Origin: Microvirga lenta
Lineage (GTDB): Bacteria > Pseudomonadota > Alphaproteobacteria > Rhizobiales > Beijerinckiaceae
Direction: 5' to 3'
Assembly (NCBI RefSeq): GCF_020532555.1
Contig: NZ_JAJBBR010000009.1
Coordinates: forward strand, 124,001 to 188,000
DNA length: 64,000 nucleotides
In this document: one piece after another, positions 38,300-49,232 of the stretch
How the letters are laid out: every line of letters begins with the position of its first letter
Position numbering within the stretch: position 1 is the first letter of the stretch
Position numbers and translations under genes: made by a program
The notes under the pieces: model-generated
The model's database searches: none
The model's input: the letters and a program-made list of their open reading frames with translations, nothing else
What the model was told of the DNA's origin: nothing

Positions 38300-39025
38300 A
38301 TGTCACATCCACTCATCGCAAAGCTTGAGCGGCATGGCCCCCTCTCCGAGGACGAGAAGCAGGTGCTTCGGCAGATCACGTTGCGGACCTCCGTTTACCA
38401 GGCGCGCGAGGACATCGTGCCCGAGGGCAGCTGTCCGAGTCACAGCAGCCTCATCCTTTCCGGCTTTGCCACCCGCCAGAAGCACGCAGTGGACGGGCAA
38501 CGGCAGATCACGGCCTTTCACGTCCCGGGCGATTTCGCGGATCTTCACAGTTTCCTGCTCAAGAAGATCGACGACGGCGTCGCCGCGCTCACGACCTGCA
38601 CCGTGTCCCATGTCGCTCACAGCGACCTGAAGGAAATCACCAAGCACTATCCTCATCTCACCCGCGTGCTTTGGCTCACCACTCTCGTCGACGGTGCCGT
38701 GCATCGCGCCTGGATGACCAGCCTTGGGCGAATGGACGCCCGGGAGCGCCTCGCGCACTTCCTGTGCGAGCTGCGCGACCGTCTCGAACCCGTGCAAATG
38801 ACGAAGGACAATTCCTACGAACTGCCGATCACGCAGGAGGAGCTGGGTGACGCGTTCGGCATCACCACCGTCCATGTGAACAGGGTCCTGCAGGGGCTCC
38901 GGAGCGACGGTCTGATCACCTCGCGCGGCAAGATCTTGATCATCGACGACTGGGAGCGCCTCAAGGAGGTCGGCCAGTACGACCCGGATTACCTGCACAT
39001 AGACCAGGAGGTCGAGCGGGATTGA
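38300..39025 (+). CDS. Crp/Fnr family transcriptional regulator
   Basis: A 241-residue regulator. The N-terminal half is a cNMP-binding beta-barrel (residues about 20-130) with GSCPSHSSLILSGFATRQK and ITAFHVPGDFADLHSF, and the C-terminus is a winged helix with ITQEELGDAFGITTVHVNRVLQGLRSDG, the Crp-type recognition helix. The FNR iron-sulfur cysteines are absent and the cAMP-binding arginine motif is not recognisable, so the signal is unknown. Many rhizobial genomes carry several such paralogues. Confidence 0.88.
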   Translation: MSHPLIAKLERHGPLSEDEKQVLRQITLRTSVYQAREDIVPEGSCPSHSSLILSGFATRQKHAVDGQRQITAFHVPGDFADLHSFLLKKIDDGVAALTTCTVSHVAHSDLKEITKHYPHLTRVLWLTTLVDGAVHRAWMTSLGRMDARERLAHFLCELRDRLEPVQMTKDNSYELPITQEELGDAFGITTVHVNRVLQGLRSDGLITSRGKILIIDDWERLKEVGQYDPDYLHIDQEVERD

Positions 39026-39098
39026 GGAGCCCGAAGCCTCCGGCACGACGCAACGCCGGGCGTGACCTGGTCGCGCAGGCGGACCAGGCCGTGCGGGG

Positions 39099-39494
39099 TC
39101 AGTGCGTGCTTCCCGCCGGTCGAGGCAGGGTCGCGCCGCCGAGCAGGCGGCGCAGTTCGCCGATGAGCTTCGCCGGCGGCACCGGCTTGGACAGGGCGAT
39201 CAGGTCGGGATGACGCTGGCGCACGTCGTCCGGCACCGCCCCGCCGGTATAGACCAGGGTCGGGATGCCGCGGGCGCTCAGCGCCTCGAGAACGGGCGTA
39301 ACGGGGCCGTCGGACAGATTGACGTCCAGCAGGGCCGCGTCGAGCGGCGTTCCGTCCTTCAGGAGTTTCTTCGCCTCGCTCAGGCTTCCGACCGGGCCGA
39401 CAGGCACGCCTTCGGCCTCCACCAGGAGCTGCCTGATGTCCTCGGCGGTGACGGCTTCATCTTCCAGAACGAGAACGCGGCATCCGCTCAACAT
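39099..39494 (-). CDS. Stand-alone response regulator receiver domain
   Basis: A 131-residue receiver without an output domain. Acidic residues LVLEDEAVT near the N-terminus, the phospho-acceptor aspartate in LLDVNLSDG near 55, TLVYTGG with the conserved Thr/Ser position and the lysine in ALSKPVPP complete the active site. The ATG at 39494 follows GGAGG with good spacing, so an in-frame upstream start at 39524 is rejected. The partner kinase is not adjacent. Confidence 0.88.
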   Translation of the reverse strand: MLSGCRVLVLEDEAVTAEDIRQLLVEAEGVPVGPVGSLSEAKKLLKDGTPLDAALLDVNLSDGPVTPVLEALSARGIPTLVYTGGAVPDDVRQRHPDLIALSKPVPPAKLIGELRRLLGGATLPRPAGSTH

Positions 39495-39598
39495 ACCCAG
39501 CCTCCGGTTCAGAGAGATGGGCAACGAGCGGGCTCTTGGCTTGTTCCGTCATGCGACAGCGCTGCATGAGGCCATGCCTCCAGTGCAGCCCGCCCGCT

Positions 39599-40270
39599 CT
39601 AGCGGGCCTGCTCGGCCGCCGAACGGATGGCCGCCATGTTGGGCGCGTAAGCCGAGGGGCCGCCCTTGAAGGTGGCGGAGCCGGCCACGAGCACGTTGGC
39701 GCCGGCGGCTGCCACGAGAGGAGCCGTTTCCGGCGTCGCGCCTCCGTCGATTTCGATGTCGATGTCCCGGTCGCCGACCATCGCCTTGACGCGCCGGATC
39801 TTGTCGCAGACCGACCCGATGAAGGCCTGGCCGCCGAAGCCGGGATTGACCGTCATGAGCAGGACGAGGTCGACCATGTCGAGCACCGGCTCGATGGCGG
39901 ATTCGTGCGTGCCGGGATTGAGCACGATGCCGGCCTTCTTGCCCAGCGCCCGGATGGTCTGGAGCGACCGGTGCAGGTGCGGTCCTGCTTCCGCATGGAT
40001 GCTGATGATGTCCGCTCCCGCCTTGGCGAAGGCTTCGAGATACGGATCCACCGGGGCGATCATCAGGTGCACGTCGAACACCTTCGCCGAGTGCGGACGC
40101 AGGGCCTTCACCACGTCCGGCCCGATGGTGATGTTCGGCACGAAGTGCCCGTCCATCACGTCGATATGGATCCAGTCCGCGCCGGCCTGGTCGATGGCGC
40201 GCACCTCTTCGCCCAGCTTGGCGAAGTCGGCGGACAGAATGGAGGGGGCGATGAGAAGAGGACGTGTCAT
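39599..40270 (-). CDS. rpe: Ribulose-phosphate 3-epimerase
   Basis: A 223-residue TIM-barrel enzyme interconverting ribulose 5-phosphate and xylulose 5-phosphate. Motifs: [56 protein letters not shown] and [13 protein letters not shown] contain the metal ligands (His, Asp) and the catalytic aspartates. Length is standard. Confidence 0.96.
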   Translation of the reverse strand: MTRPLLIAPSILSADFAKLGEEVRAIDQAGADWIHIDVMDGHFVPNITIGPDVVKALRPHSAKVFDVHLMIAPVDPYLEAFAKAGADIISIHAEAGPHLHRSLQTIRALGKKAGIVLNPGTHESAIEPVLDMVDLVLLMTVNPGFGGQAFIGSVCDKIRRVKAMVGDRDIDIEIDGGATPETAPLVAAAGANVLVAGSATFKGGPSAYAPNMAAIRSAAEQAR

Positions 40271-40475
40271 GGCCGCGCCGGTAGCACGAGCTTATCCCTG
40301 CGGCAACGGGACATCGGCGCCCGATCCCGCCAACTCCCTGGGGAGAGGGCCTTTTGCCACAGGAAAGGCGTGGACGGCCCCGAAGGATCGGGAGTAAACA
40401 TGCGGCACGCGAGAGGGGTGCAAGGCTCCTCGGCTCCCGGCTTCCGGGGGATCACAGGATAGGATTCGATTTCCC

Positions 40476-41717
40476 ATGCGTAAGGACGTCGTTGTTCTTG
40501 GCGCCGGCATCGTCGGCGTGTCGATTGCCATTCACCTGCAGAAGCGCGGACGCTCCGTGCTGCTGGTGGACAAGCGCCGTCCCGGCGAGGAAACCTCCTT
40601 CGGCAATGCCGGCCTGATCCAGCGCGAGGGCGTCTATCCTTACGGCTTCCCGCACGATTTCGGCGCGCTGCTCCGCTACGCGCTCAACAACACCATCGAC
40701 GCCCATTACCACATGGCGGCGCTGCCGAAGCTGGCGCCGTTCCTGTTCCAGTACTGGATGCATTCGCGCCCCGCGCAGCACAAGGCGATCGCGCGCCTCT
40801 ACGCGCCGCTGATCGAGCACAGCGTGACCGAGCACATGGCGCTTGCGGAGGAGGCGGGCTCGACGCAGCTCATCCGCCCGACCGGCTGGATGAAGGTCTT
40901 CCGCTCCGACAAGGCGATGGAGACACAGCTTCGCGACGCCGAGCAGGTGCGGAGCGACTTCGGGGTCAATTTCGTCGCCCTGAACACGAAGGACGTGGCC
41001 GAGCGCGAGCCGCACATCAAGGCGGAGATGAAGGGCGGCATCCACTGGACCGACCCGGCCGCCATCTTCGACCCGTACCACCTCGTCCTGTCCTATGTGG
41101 AGCTGTTCGAAAAGCTCGGCGGCGAGGTCGCGGCGGGCGACGCCAAGACCCTGGAGCAGACCGCCGACGGCTGGCGCCTCCAGACCGAGAAGGGCGCCGT
41201 CGATGCCGGCGACGTGGTCGTGGCGCTCGGCCCCTGGGCCGACGTGGTGACGAGGAAGTTCGGCTACAACTTTCCGCTCGCGGTCAAGCGCGGCTACCAC
41301 ATGCACTACAAGCCGGAAGGCAACGCGGTGCTCAATCGCCCGACCCTGGATTTCGAGCGCGGCTACTTCCTGGCCCCGATGGCGAGGGGCATCCGCCTCA
41401 CCACGGGCGCCGAATTCGCCGACCGGGACGCGCCCAAGACGCCCGTGCAGCTTCAGCGGGCCGAGCCCATCGCCAAGTCCTTCTTCCCCCTCGGCGAGCG
41501 GGTCGATCCGGAGCCCTGGATGGGCATGCGTCCCTGCACGCCGGACATGATGCCGATCATCGGCCGGGCGCCGCGCCACAAGAACCTCTGGTTCAGCTTC
41601 GGCCACGCCCACCACGGCATGACCCTCGGGCCCGTCACCGGGCGCGTCATGGCCGAGATGATCACCGGCGAGCCGACGGTGATCGATCCCAAGCCCTATC
41701 GTCCCGACCGGTTCTAG
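40476..41717 (+). CDS. FAD-dependent oxidoreductase, D-amino acid dehydrogenase-like
   Basis: A 413-residue DAO-superfamily flavoprotein similar to DadA. The dinucleotide-binding fold starts VVVLGAGIVGVSIAIHL (GxGxxG at 9-14), and the acidic end of the second strand is in LLVDKR. GNAGLIQREG near 43 is the DadA-type FAD contact. ALGPWADVV near 250 and the C-terminal FGHAHHGMTLGPVTG close the FAD site. The substrate is not defined by these motifs. Its stop codon interlocks with that of the convergent peptidase gene in a shared CTAG. Confidence 0.85.
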   Translation: MRKDVVVLGAGIVGVSIAIHLQKRGRSVLLVDKRRPGEETSFGNAGLIQREGVYPYGFPHDFGALLRYALNNTIDAHYHMAALPKLAPFLFQYWMHSRPAQHKAIARLYAPLIEHSVTEHMALAEEAGSTQLIRPTGWMKVFRSDKAMETQLRDAEQVRSDFGVNFVALNTKDVAEREPHIKAEMKGGIHWTDPAAIFDPYHLVLSYVELFEKLGGEVAAGDAKTLEQTADGWRLQTEKGAVDAGDVVVALGPWADVVTRKFGYNFPLAVKRGYHMHYKPEGNAVLNRPTLDFERGYFLAPMARGIRLTTGAEFADRDAPKTPVQLQRAEPIAKSFFPLGERVDPEPWMGMRPCTPDMMPIIGRAPRHKNLWFSFGHAHHGMTLGPVTGRVMAEMITGEPTVIDPKPYRPDRF

Positions 41718-42724
41718 AACTCGGTCGCGCCCGCCGCGAACCGGTCGCGCCAGGCGGGCTGCGCGGTCGGGAAGGGCAGGGCCGTGGCCTCGTAGACGCC
41801 CCGGGCGATGGCGCGGGTGACGCAGTCGGCGGCGGCCGCGGTGATGTGGGTGAAATCCTCGACATCGTCGAGGGGCCGCTGCCCGGTGGCCGCCGCGAAG
41901 ACCGTGTCGCCGTCGTAGAGCGCATGGGAGAAGCGCAGGCCCCGGGCGATGCCCGCATGGGACGAGATGGCGAGGCGCTTGGCCTGTCCCTTGGTGAGAA
42001 CCGCGTCGGTCGCCACCAGCGCGATGGTCGTGGCCGGCTGCGGGCCGCCTTTCCAGATGAGTTCCCGCTTTTCGGGATGGACCTTCTCGGGGTGCCCGTG
42101 GCCGCCGAACTCGTCGCCCTCCTCGAAGGCGCCGGCCCAGAAATGGGGGCCTTCCCCGATGACCGCCGAGGCGATGCTGTTGACGATCACCATGGCGCCG
42201 ACCCGGTGCCCGGAGGCCGTCACCGTGCTGACCGAGCCGAGGCCGCCCTTCAGGTTCGCGGTCGTGGCCCCGTAGCCGCCGCCCGCCGTGCCGAGTGCGA
42301 AGTCGTGGCCCGCCGCCTTCGCCGCCTCGTAGCCGAGGTCGCGGTAGGGCGGGTAGCGCCCCCAATCCTTGTCCCCGCCATTGAGCATGTCGAAGATGAC
42401 CGCCTGGGAGACCAGGGGAATCCGCGCCGGTCCGACGGGGAAGCCGATGCCCTGCTCCCGCAGGCAGGCCTGCACCCCGCTCGCGGCATCGAGGCCGAAG
42501 GCCGAGCCTCCGGACAGGACGACGGCGTGGATGCCCGGCACCATCTTGTCCGGTTCGAGCAGGTCCGTCTCCCGGGTGCCGGGGGCGCCGCCGAGGACCG
42601 CGCAGGAGACGACCGTCGGCTCGTCGAAGAGGGCGACCGTCACGCCGGAGGCGAGGGCGGGATCGTGAGCGTTGCCGACGCGAAGGCCGGGCACGTCGGT
42701 GATGAGGTTGCGGAGCTGGGGCAT
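41714..42724 (-). CDS. P1 family peptidase (DmpA/L-aminopeptidase type)
   Basis: A 336-residue self-cleaving N-terminal nucleophile-type peptidase. Family segments are ITDVPGLRVGNAHDP at the N-terminus, VVLSGGSAFGLDAASGV near 70, PLVSQAVIFD near 104, and PATTIALVATDAVLTKGQA near 234, where the autocatalytic cleavage that exposes the nucleophile is expected. The gene overlaps the oxidoreductase stop by four bases in convergent orientation. Confidence 0.88.
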   Translation of the reverse strand: MPQLRNLITDVPGLRVGNAHDPALASGVTVALFDEPTVVSCAVLGGAPGTRETDLLEPDKMVPGIHAVVLSGGSAFGLDAASGVQACLREQGIGFPVGPARIPLVSQAVIFDMLNGGDKDWGRYPPYRDLGYEAAKAAGHDFALGTAGGGYGATTANLKGGLGSVSTVTASGHRVGAMVIVNSIASAVIGEGPHFWAGAFEEGDEFGGHGHPEKVHPEKRELIWKGGPQPATTIALVATDAVLTKGQAKRLAISSHAGIARGLRFSHALYDGDTVFAAATGQRPLDDVEDFTHITAAAADCVTRAIARGVYEATALPFPTAQPAWRDRFAAGATEF

Positions 42725-42820
42725 GACGGCAAGGCAAGCTGAAAACGGCCACGTTCACAAGCTGGCGACTGCGACATCCACCGGCTTTCTTGTCCCGAGC
42801 CGACAGGATAGAAGACCTCA

Positions 42821-43546
42821 ATGCTCAGCGTCTCCCTTCCTGCCGCGGTTGCCGGCGGCCTCATCAGCTTCCTGAGCCCTTGCGTCCTGCCGTTGGTGCC
42901 GCCCTACCTGTCCTTCCTGGCGGGCACCACCTTCGACCGGCTGAACGCGGGGGACGGCGCCGTGCGCCGCCGCGCGGTCCTGGCGGCCCTCCTTTTCGTC
43001 GCCGGCTTTTCCACCGTCTTCGTGCTCCTGGGCGCCACCGCCTCGGCCCTGGGACAGGTGATCCGGCAGTACCTCGACGTCCTGAGCACCGTCGCAGGCG
43101 TCGCCATCATCGTGATGGGCCTGCATTTCCTCGGCATCTTCCGGATCGGGCTGCTCTACCGCGAGGCGCGGTTCAACGTGGACAAGCCCGTGGGGCTGTG
43201 GGGCGCCTACGTGATGGGGCTTGCCTTCGCGTTCGGCTGGACGCCTTGCATCGGCCCGGTCCTGGCGGCCATCCTGACCGTGGCGGGCTCCGAGGACAGC
43301 GTCTCGCAGGGAGCGATTCTGCTGGCGGCCTATTCGGCCGGGCTGGGTATCCCGTTCCTGCTCGCGGCCTTCGCCATGAAGCCCTTCGCGGCGCTCCTGA
43401 AGCGCATGCGTTCGCGCTTCTCCGTGGTGGAGAAGACCATGGGGGTCCTGCTCGTGCTGACCGGCATCGCCTTCCTGACCGGCTGGATCACCACCGCGTC
43501 CTTCTGGCTGCTTGAGACGTTTCCGGCGCTGGCGACCTTGGGCTGA
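42821..43546 (+). CDS. ccdA: Cytochrome c biogenesis/thiol transporter CcdA
   Basis: A 241-residue six-helix membrane protein of the CcdA/DsbD-transmembrane family, which passes reducing power from cytoplasmic thioredoxin to periplasmic partners for cytochrome c maturation. The two conserved cysteines sit in SPCVLPLVPPYL (near residue 20) and WTPCIGPVL (near 145), each in a hydrophobic helix. Length is typical. No other ccm gene is adjacent. Confidence 0.93.
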   Translation: MLSVSLPAAVAGGLISFLSPCVLPLVPPYLSFLAGTTFDRLNAGDGAVRRRAVLAALLFVAGFSTVFVLLGATASALGQVIRQYLDVLSTVAGVAIIVMGLHFLGIFRIGLLYREARFNVDKPVGLWGAYVMGLAFAFGWTPCIGPVLAAILTVAGSEDSVSQGAILLAAYSAGLGIPFLLAAFAMKPFAALLKRMRSRFSVVEKTMGVLLVLTGIAFLTGWITTASFWLLETFPALATLG

Positions 43547-43618
43547 GCACGGCAGGAATCGGGTCGCCTCCGGCTTCCGGTGCTGCGACCGTCGCGGTCT
43601 CGATCAAGGAGACCATTC

Positions 43619-44089
43619 ATGCCGTTCCAAGTCCGTGGCATCGACCCGCAGCCGTTCCAGCCGCTCTTCCGCCTGTCCGACGAGGCTCTTGCCGCCCAGG
43701 GCATCATCAGGGTGAAGGCCGACGAACCCGACGCCTATCCGTGCCGGGTCGCCCTGGCGCGGGTGAGGGAGGGGGAGGAACTGCTCCTCGTCCATTACAT
43801 GCACCAGCCGAACCCGGCCTCGCCGTACAGGGCAGGCGGCCCGATCTTCGTCAGCCGGGGTGCCGAGGAGCCGGCGCATTACCGGGGCGAGCTTCCTCCG
43901 GCCCTGCGCGACCGGCTGCTGTCCCTGCGGGCCTACGATGCCGACGCCCTGATCGTCGATGCCGAGGTGGCGGAGGGGAATGAGGTTTCGGCCGTGATCC
44001 AACGGTTCCTGGCCCGCCCGGACGTGGCCCATGTGGATGCCCATTTCGCCCGGCGCGGCTGCTTCGCGGGGCGGATCGAGCGGCTTTGA
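43619..44089 (+). CDS. DUF1203 family protein
   Basis: A 156-residue soluble protein with the DUF1203 pattern: MPFQVRGIDPQPFQPLF, YPCRVALARVREGEELLLVHY, GGPIFVSRG and a C-terminal HVDAHFARRGCFAGRIERL. Function is unknown. The ATG at 43619 follows AAGGAGACC. It follows ccdA by 72 bases. A 19-base gap consisting only of a hairpin separates it from the convergent ACT gene. Confidence 0.85.
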   Translation: MPFQVRGIDPQPFQPLFRLSDEALAAQGIIRVKADEPDAYPCRVALARVREGEELLLVHYMHQPNPASPYRAGGPIFVSRGAEEPAHYRGELPPALRDRLLSLRAYDADALIVDAEVAEGNEVSAVIQRFLARPDVAHVDAHFARRGCFAGRIERL

Positions 44090-44090
44090 C

Positions 44091-44107
44091 GGCGGCCTTG
44101 GGCCGCC
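44091..44107. terminator. Hairpin filling the gap between convergent DUF1203 and ACT genes
   Basis: GGCGGCC and GGCCGCC pair around TTG. There is no T run, but the position between two converging stops suggests a transcription block for both. Confidence 0.5.
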
Positions 44108-44108
44108 C

Positions 44109-44489
44109 TCAGAGGGTCAGCGCGTGCCCGGCGGCCCGCAAGGCGTCCACGGCCCGGTCCAGATCCGCTTCCTTCACCAGCACGTAATCGGTGCTGAAGG
44201 TCGAGGTGGCGAAGATGCCCACATTGGCAGCCGCGAGGGGACCGAGGACCGAGGCTAGGATGCCGGCCACGCTGAAATCGAAGCTCTGCTCGATCCGGAA
44301 ACAGCGCCAGGCGCGGTCGATCTCGGCCCCCGGCGGCGCCCGCTCGAGAGGACAGACGAGGGTCGTTTCTTCCGGGGCTCTCACCAGAAGGTGAAACGGC
44401 CCCGGAGGCAGCGGCTCCACCGCCGCATCGGGCGGGAGACGGCAGACGGCATAGGGGTGCTCGAGCAGCGACAGGGTGAGGGCGGGCAT
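44109..44489 (-). CDS. ACT domain protein
   Basis: A 126-residue protein with one or two ACT-type regions: FHLLVRAPEETTLVCP near residues 33-50 and a clearer one at about 70-120 (DFSVAGILASVLGPLAAANVGIFATSTFSTDYVLV), where the ligand-binding glycine and the ISTF-like strand are conserved. Such proteins sense amino acids. An upstream ATG at 44510 abuts the livK terminator and leaves no room for a ribosome-binding site; the ATG at 44489 follows GAGG and is preferred. Position after the branched-chain amino acid transporter fits an amino-acid-sensing role. Confidence 0.8.
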   Translation of the reverse strand: MPALTLSLLEHPYAVCRLPPDAAVEPLPPGPFHLLVRAPEETTLVCPLERAPPGAEIDRAWRCFRIEQSFDFSVAGILASVLGPLAAANVGIFATSTFSTDYVLVKEADLDRAVDALRAAGHALTL

Positions 44490-44511
44490 CGTCGGCCTCG
44501 GTGTTTCCATG

Positions 44512-44539
44512 AAAAAACCCGCCCTGTCGCCAGGGCGGG
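44512..44539 (-). terminator. Intrinsic terminator after livK
   Basis: On the minus strand CCCGCCCTG and CAGGGCGGG pair around a four-base loop, followed by TTTTTT. It ends 22 bases before the ACT-domain start. Confidence 0.92.
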
Positions 44540-44564
44540 TCTTGGGATTGGGTCAGCCGGCCGA

Positions 44565-45692
44565 TTACATGCCGACTTCGTTGCCGGCGTAGTCGATCTT
44601 GCCGTCGGCGCCCTTCTTCCAGACGTACACGACGTAGTCCGGACGGGTGATGTCGCCCTTCTTGTCGAAGGAGAGATCGCCGATCACGGTCTTGAAGGGT
44701 TTGCCGGCCTTGATCACGTTGGCGACCTTCTGGCCGTCCGTGCTGCCCGCCTGCTTCGCAGCCTCGGCCAGAACCTGGGCCGCAGCGTAGCTGTAGAGGG
44801 TGTAGGCCTCAGGCTCGTAGTTCTTGGCGCGGAACTTCTCGACCACTTCCTTGGCGTTCGGGTTCTTGCGCGGATCCGGAGCGAAGGTCATCAGGGTGCC
44901 TTCGGCGCCCGGGCCGGCGATCGAGGTGAACTCGGCCGACACGATGCCGTCACCCGACATGAGCGGGGAGTTGAGGCCCTGGTCGCGCATCTGACGGATG
45001 ATGAGGCCGGCTTCCGTGTGGAGGCCGCCGAAATAGACCACGTCCACGCCGGCCTGCTTCAGCTTCGACACGAGAGCGGAATAGTCCTTCTCGCCCGTGT
45101 TGATGCCTTCGTACACGACTTCCTTCAGACCCTTGCTGTTCATGGTCTTCTGGGTCTCGTCGGCGAGGCCCTTGCCGTAGGGGGTCTTGTCGTGAATGAT
45201 CGCGACCTTCTTGCCCTTGAAGTTGTCGGCGAGATAGGTGCCGGCCACGAGGCCCTGCTGGTCGTCGCGACCGCAGGTGCGGAAGGTGTTCCACATGCCG
45301 CGCTCGGTGTAGGTCGGGTTCGTCGAAGCGGGCGAGATCTGGACGATGCCGGCCTCTTCGTAGACCTGCGAAGCCGGGATCGAGACGCCCGAGCAGAAGT
45401 GGCCGATGACCATCTTCACGCCTTCGGCCGCGAACTTGTTGGCCACCGAAACGCCCTGCTTCGGATCGCAGACGTCGTCGCCGACGACGAGCTCGACCTT
45501 CTGTCCGTTGATGCCGCCGGCAGCATTGATGTCAGCGACCGCCTGCTCGGCGCCGTTCTTGAGCTGCGCGCCGAAAGCGGCGTTCGGGCCCGTGATGGGA
45601 CCGGCCACGCCGACCTTGATCTGCGCGTTGGCCGCACCGGAAAAGGCAAGGCCGAGGCCGAGCGCAACGCCGGTCAACAGCAAATTCTTCAT
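44565..45692 (-). CDS. livK: Branched-chain amino acid ABC transporter substrate-binding protein
   Basis: A 375-residue periplasmic binding protein with a signal peptide ending near ANAQI. The mature start IKVGVAGPITGPNAAFG and GQKVELVVGDDVCDPKQ are typical of LivK/LivJ, and VIGHFCSGVSIPASQ with ISPASTNPT marks the ligand cleft. The ATG at 45692 has AGGAG upstream. It is the last gene of the liv cluster, after a 130-base gap with a hairpin that may give it separate or stronger expression, and is closed by a terminator. Confidence 0.95.
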   Translation of the reverse strand: MKNLLLTGVALGLGLAFSGAANAQIKVGVAGPITGPNAAFGAQLKNGAEQAVADINAAGGINGQKVELVVGDDVCDPKQGVSVANKFAAEGVKMVIGHFCSGVSIPASQVYEEAGIVQISPASTNPTYTERGMWNTFRTCGRDDQQGLVAGTYLADNFKGKKVAIIHDKTPYGKGLADETQKTMNSKGLKEVVYEGINTGEKDYSALVSKLKQAGVDVVYFGGLHTEAGLIIRQMRDQGLNSPLMSGDGIVSAEFTSIAGPGAEGTLMTFAPDPRKNPNAKEVVEKFRAKNYEPEAYTLYSYAAAQVLAEAAKQAGSTDGQKVANVIKAGKPFKTVIGDLSFDKKGDITRPDYVVYVWKKGADGKIDYAGNEVGM

Positions 45693-45720
45693 GAGGTCAC
45701 TCCTCTGGGTGGTTTTATTA

Positions 45721-45742
45721 GGCCCCTCTTCCTCAAGGGGCC
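45721..45742 (-). other. Leader hairpin upstream of livK
   Basis: GGCCCCT and AGGGGCC pair around an eight-base loop, 28 bases before the livK start. It has no T run on the minus strand, so it looks like an mRNA-stabilising or processing element rather than a terminator. Confidence 0.45.
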
Positions 45743-45822
45743 GGCTTCGACGGGCCTGGGCCCGCCTTCCGGGTGACATCATGCTTCTTTTTGAGCGGAA
45801 GTCACGCCGGAAATTCTCGGGC

Positions 45823-46184
45823 TTAGCCCTTCGTATGAGAGGCCTTTTCCCGCCAGCTGAACGGGCCGGTCCGCTCGTAGAGCCAACGATATTGTGATGT
45901 CATCTGCCTGGCCCGGTAGTACTGGAAGCCGAGGCTGCCGATGATCAGGAGCACGATGGTGTCGACCGCGTAGTAATGCACCGACAGGAGTGTGCCGCCG
46001 AACAGGGCGAAGTGGATGAACCGGACCGCCGCCCCCAGGATCAGCAGATAGAGGATGAGGTTCCAGTAGGGCCGCCAGGTGATGGCGATGGCCCGGCCGG
46101 TCATCCAGGCGGCCCAGCCGCCCATGATCACGGTGATGAGAAGGAAGAGCCAGAAGGACGGCTCTTCGTAGAGAATGCCCTGCA

Positions 46185-46185
<1 letters not shown>
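45823..46185 (-). CDS. DUF6867 membrane protein of the liv operon
   Basis: A 120-residue protein with three hydrophobic helices (about residues 11-32, 42-62, 72-87) and a charged C-terminal tail with QYRWLYERTGPFSWREK. This family occurs in Hyphomicrobiales between livF and livK and has no known role; an accessory to the transporter is the natural guess. Its ATG overlaps the livF stop by one base (TGATG). Confidence 0.8.
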
Positions 46186-47802
<1,617 letters not shown>

Positions 47803-47803
<1 letters not shown>

Positions 47804-49218
47804 TAGCCGTGTCCTTCCTTCACGAGCGAGCCGGAAATCGCCTTGCGCTCTTTCAAGATCACCGAGGGTTGACGCTCCGAGATGAGGCCGCGCGGACGCC
47901 ACACCATCATGGCCACCATGCCGGCGCCGAAGAGCAGGAGGCGGTACTCGTTCGGGTCGAAGCCCGAACCGAAGACGGCCTGGAGGAAGGTCAGGTTACG
48001 CAGCACCTCCGGCCCGCCCACGAGCACGATGGCCGCGATGGCGACGCCGATCTGGGAACCCATGCCGCCCATGACCACGATGGCCAGGATGATCGCGGAT
48101 TCCAGGAAGTTGAAGCTTTCCGGCGAGATGAAGCCCTGACGGACCGCGAAGAACGATCCGGCGAAGCCGCCGAACATGGCGCCGATGGCGAAGGCCGTCA
48201 GCTTGGTGTTCGTGGTGTTGATGCCCAGAGACCGGCAGGCGATCTCGTCCTCGCGCAGGGCTTCCCAGGCGCGGCCGACGGGCAGCTTGCGCAGGCGCAT
48301 CGTCACGAAGTTGGTCAGCAGCGCCAGGGCCAGGATCAGGTAGTACAGGAAGATCATCCTGTGCATACCGTTGAACTCGAGCCCGAAGGTGTCCGCGAAA
48401 CCGCCTTCTCCCGCCGTGAACGGGATGCCGAAGAAGGTCGCGCGCGGGATCGAGGAGATGCCGGCGCCGCCATTCGTCAGGTCCACCCAGTTGATGAGGA
48501 CGAGGCGGATGATCTCGCCGAAGGCGAGGGTCACGATGGCGAGATAGTCGCCGCGCAGGCGCAGCACCGGGAAGCCCAGGACGATGCCCCAGAAGGCGGC
48601 GAGAATGCCCGCCAGCGGGAGGCAGATCCAGAACGACAGCCCGAACGTGGTCGAGAGCAGGGCGTAGGAATAGGCGCCGACCGCGTAGAACGCCACGTAG
48701 CCCAGGTCCAGAAGACCGGCGAGGCCCACCACGATGTTCAGGCCCCAGCCGAGCATCACGTAGGTGAGGATCAGGATGCCCAGATCGACCCAGTAGCGGG
48801 ATTCGTTCAGGCCGCCCTGGATCAGGTAGATCAGGATGGGGAAGGCGAGGGCGACCCCTAGGAAGAAGGGAATGCCGAAGCGGGACGCCTTCTGGAAGGC
48901 GCTCGGCTCCGCATGGACCAGCTCCGTCGCCTGGGTGGGGCTCGGGACGGCCTCGCGGGCGGCCCGGGACGCCATGAAGGCGTGCTGCGCCAGGCGGAGG
49001 CCGAAGACGATGGCGCAGAAGATCGCCACCATGTCCCAGCGCGGGTTCAGGAACAGGTCCGCGCCGCTCTGGTCGGTGCGGTAGGCGACGATCGGGATCG
49101 ACAGGCCGAAGGCGATCAGGGCGCTCTTCGCGGAATCCTTGAGGGCCGCCGCGAGGTCGAAGCGCGTGGGAACGGCCGGGCTTCGCGCCGAGCTCGTGGT
49201 GATGGAAGGAGCGTTCAT
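47803..49218 (-). CDS. livM: Branched-chain amino acid ABC transporter permease LivM
   Basis: A 471-residue permease with about ten hydrophobic helices. The conserved core [25 protein letters not shown], split across a helix near residue 165, [17 protein letters not shown] and the EAA-like loop [20 protein letters not shown] are all present. The N-terminal 120 residues, with two extra helices, are longer than in E. coli LivM, as is common in rhizobia. Confidence 0.95.
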
Positions 49219-49232
49219 GGGCTGCGGGCTCC

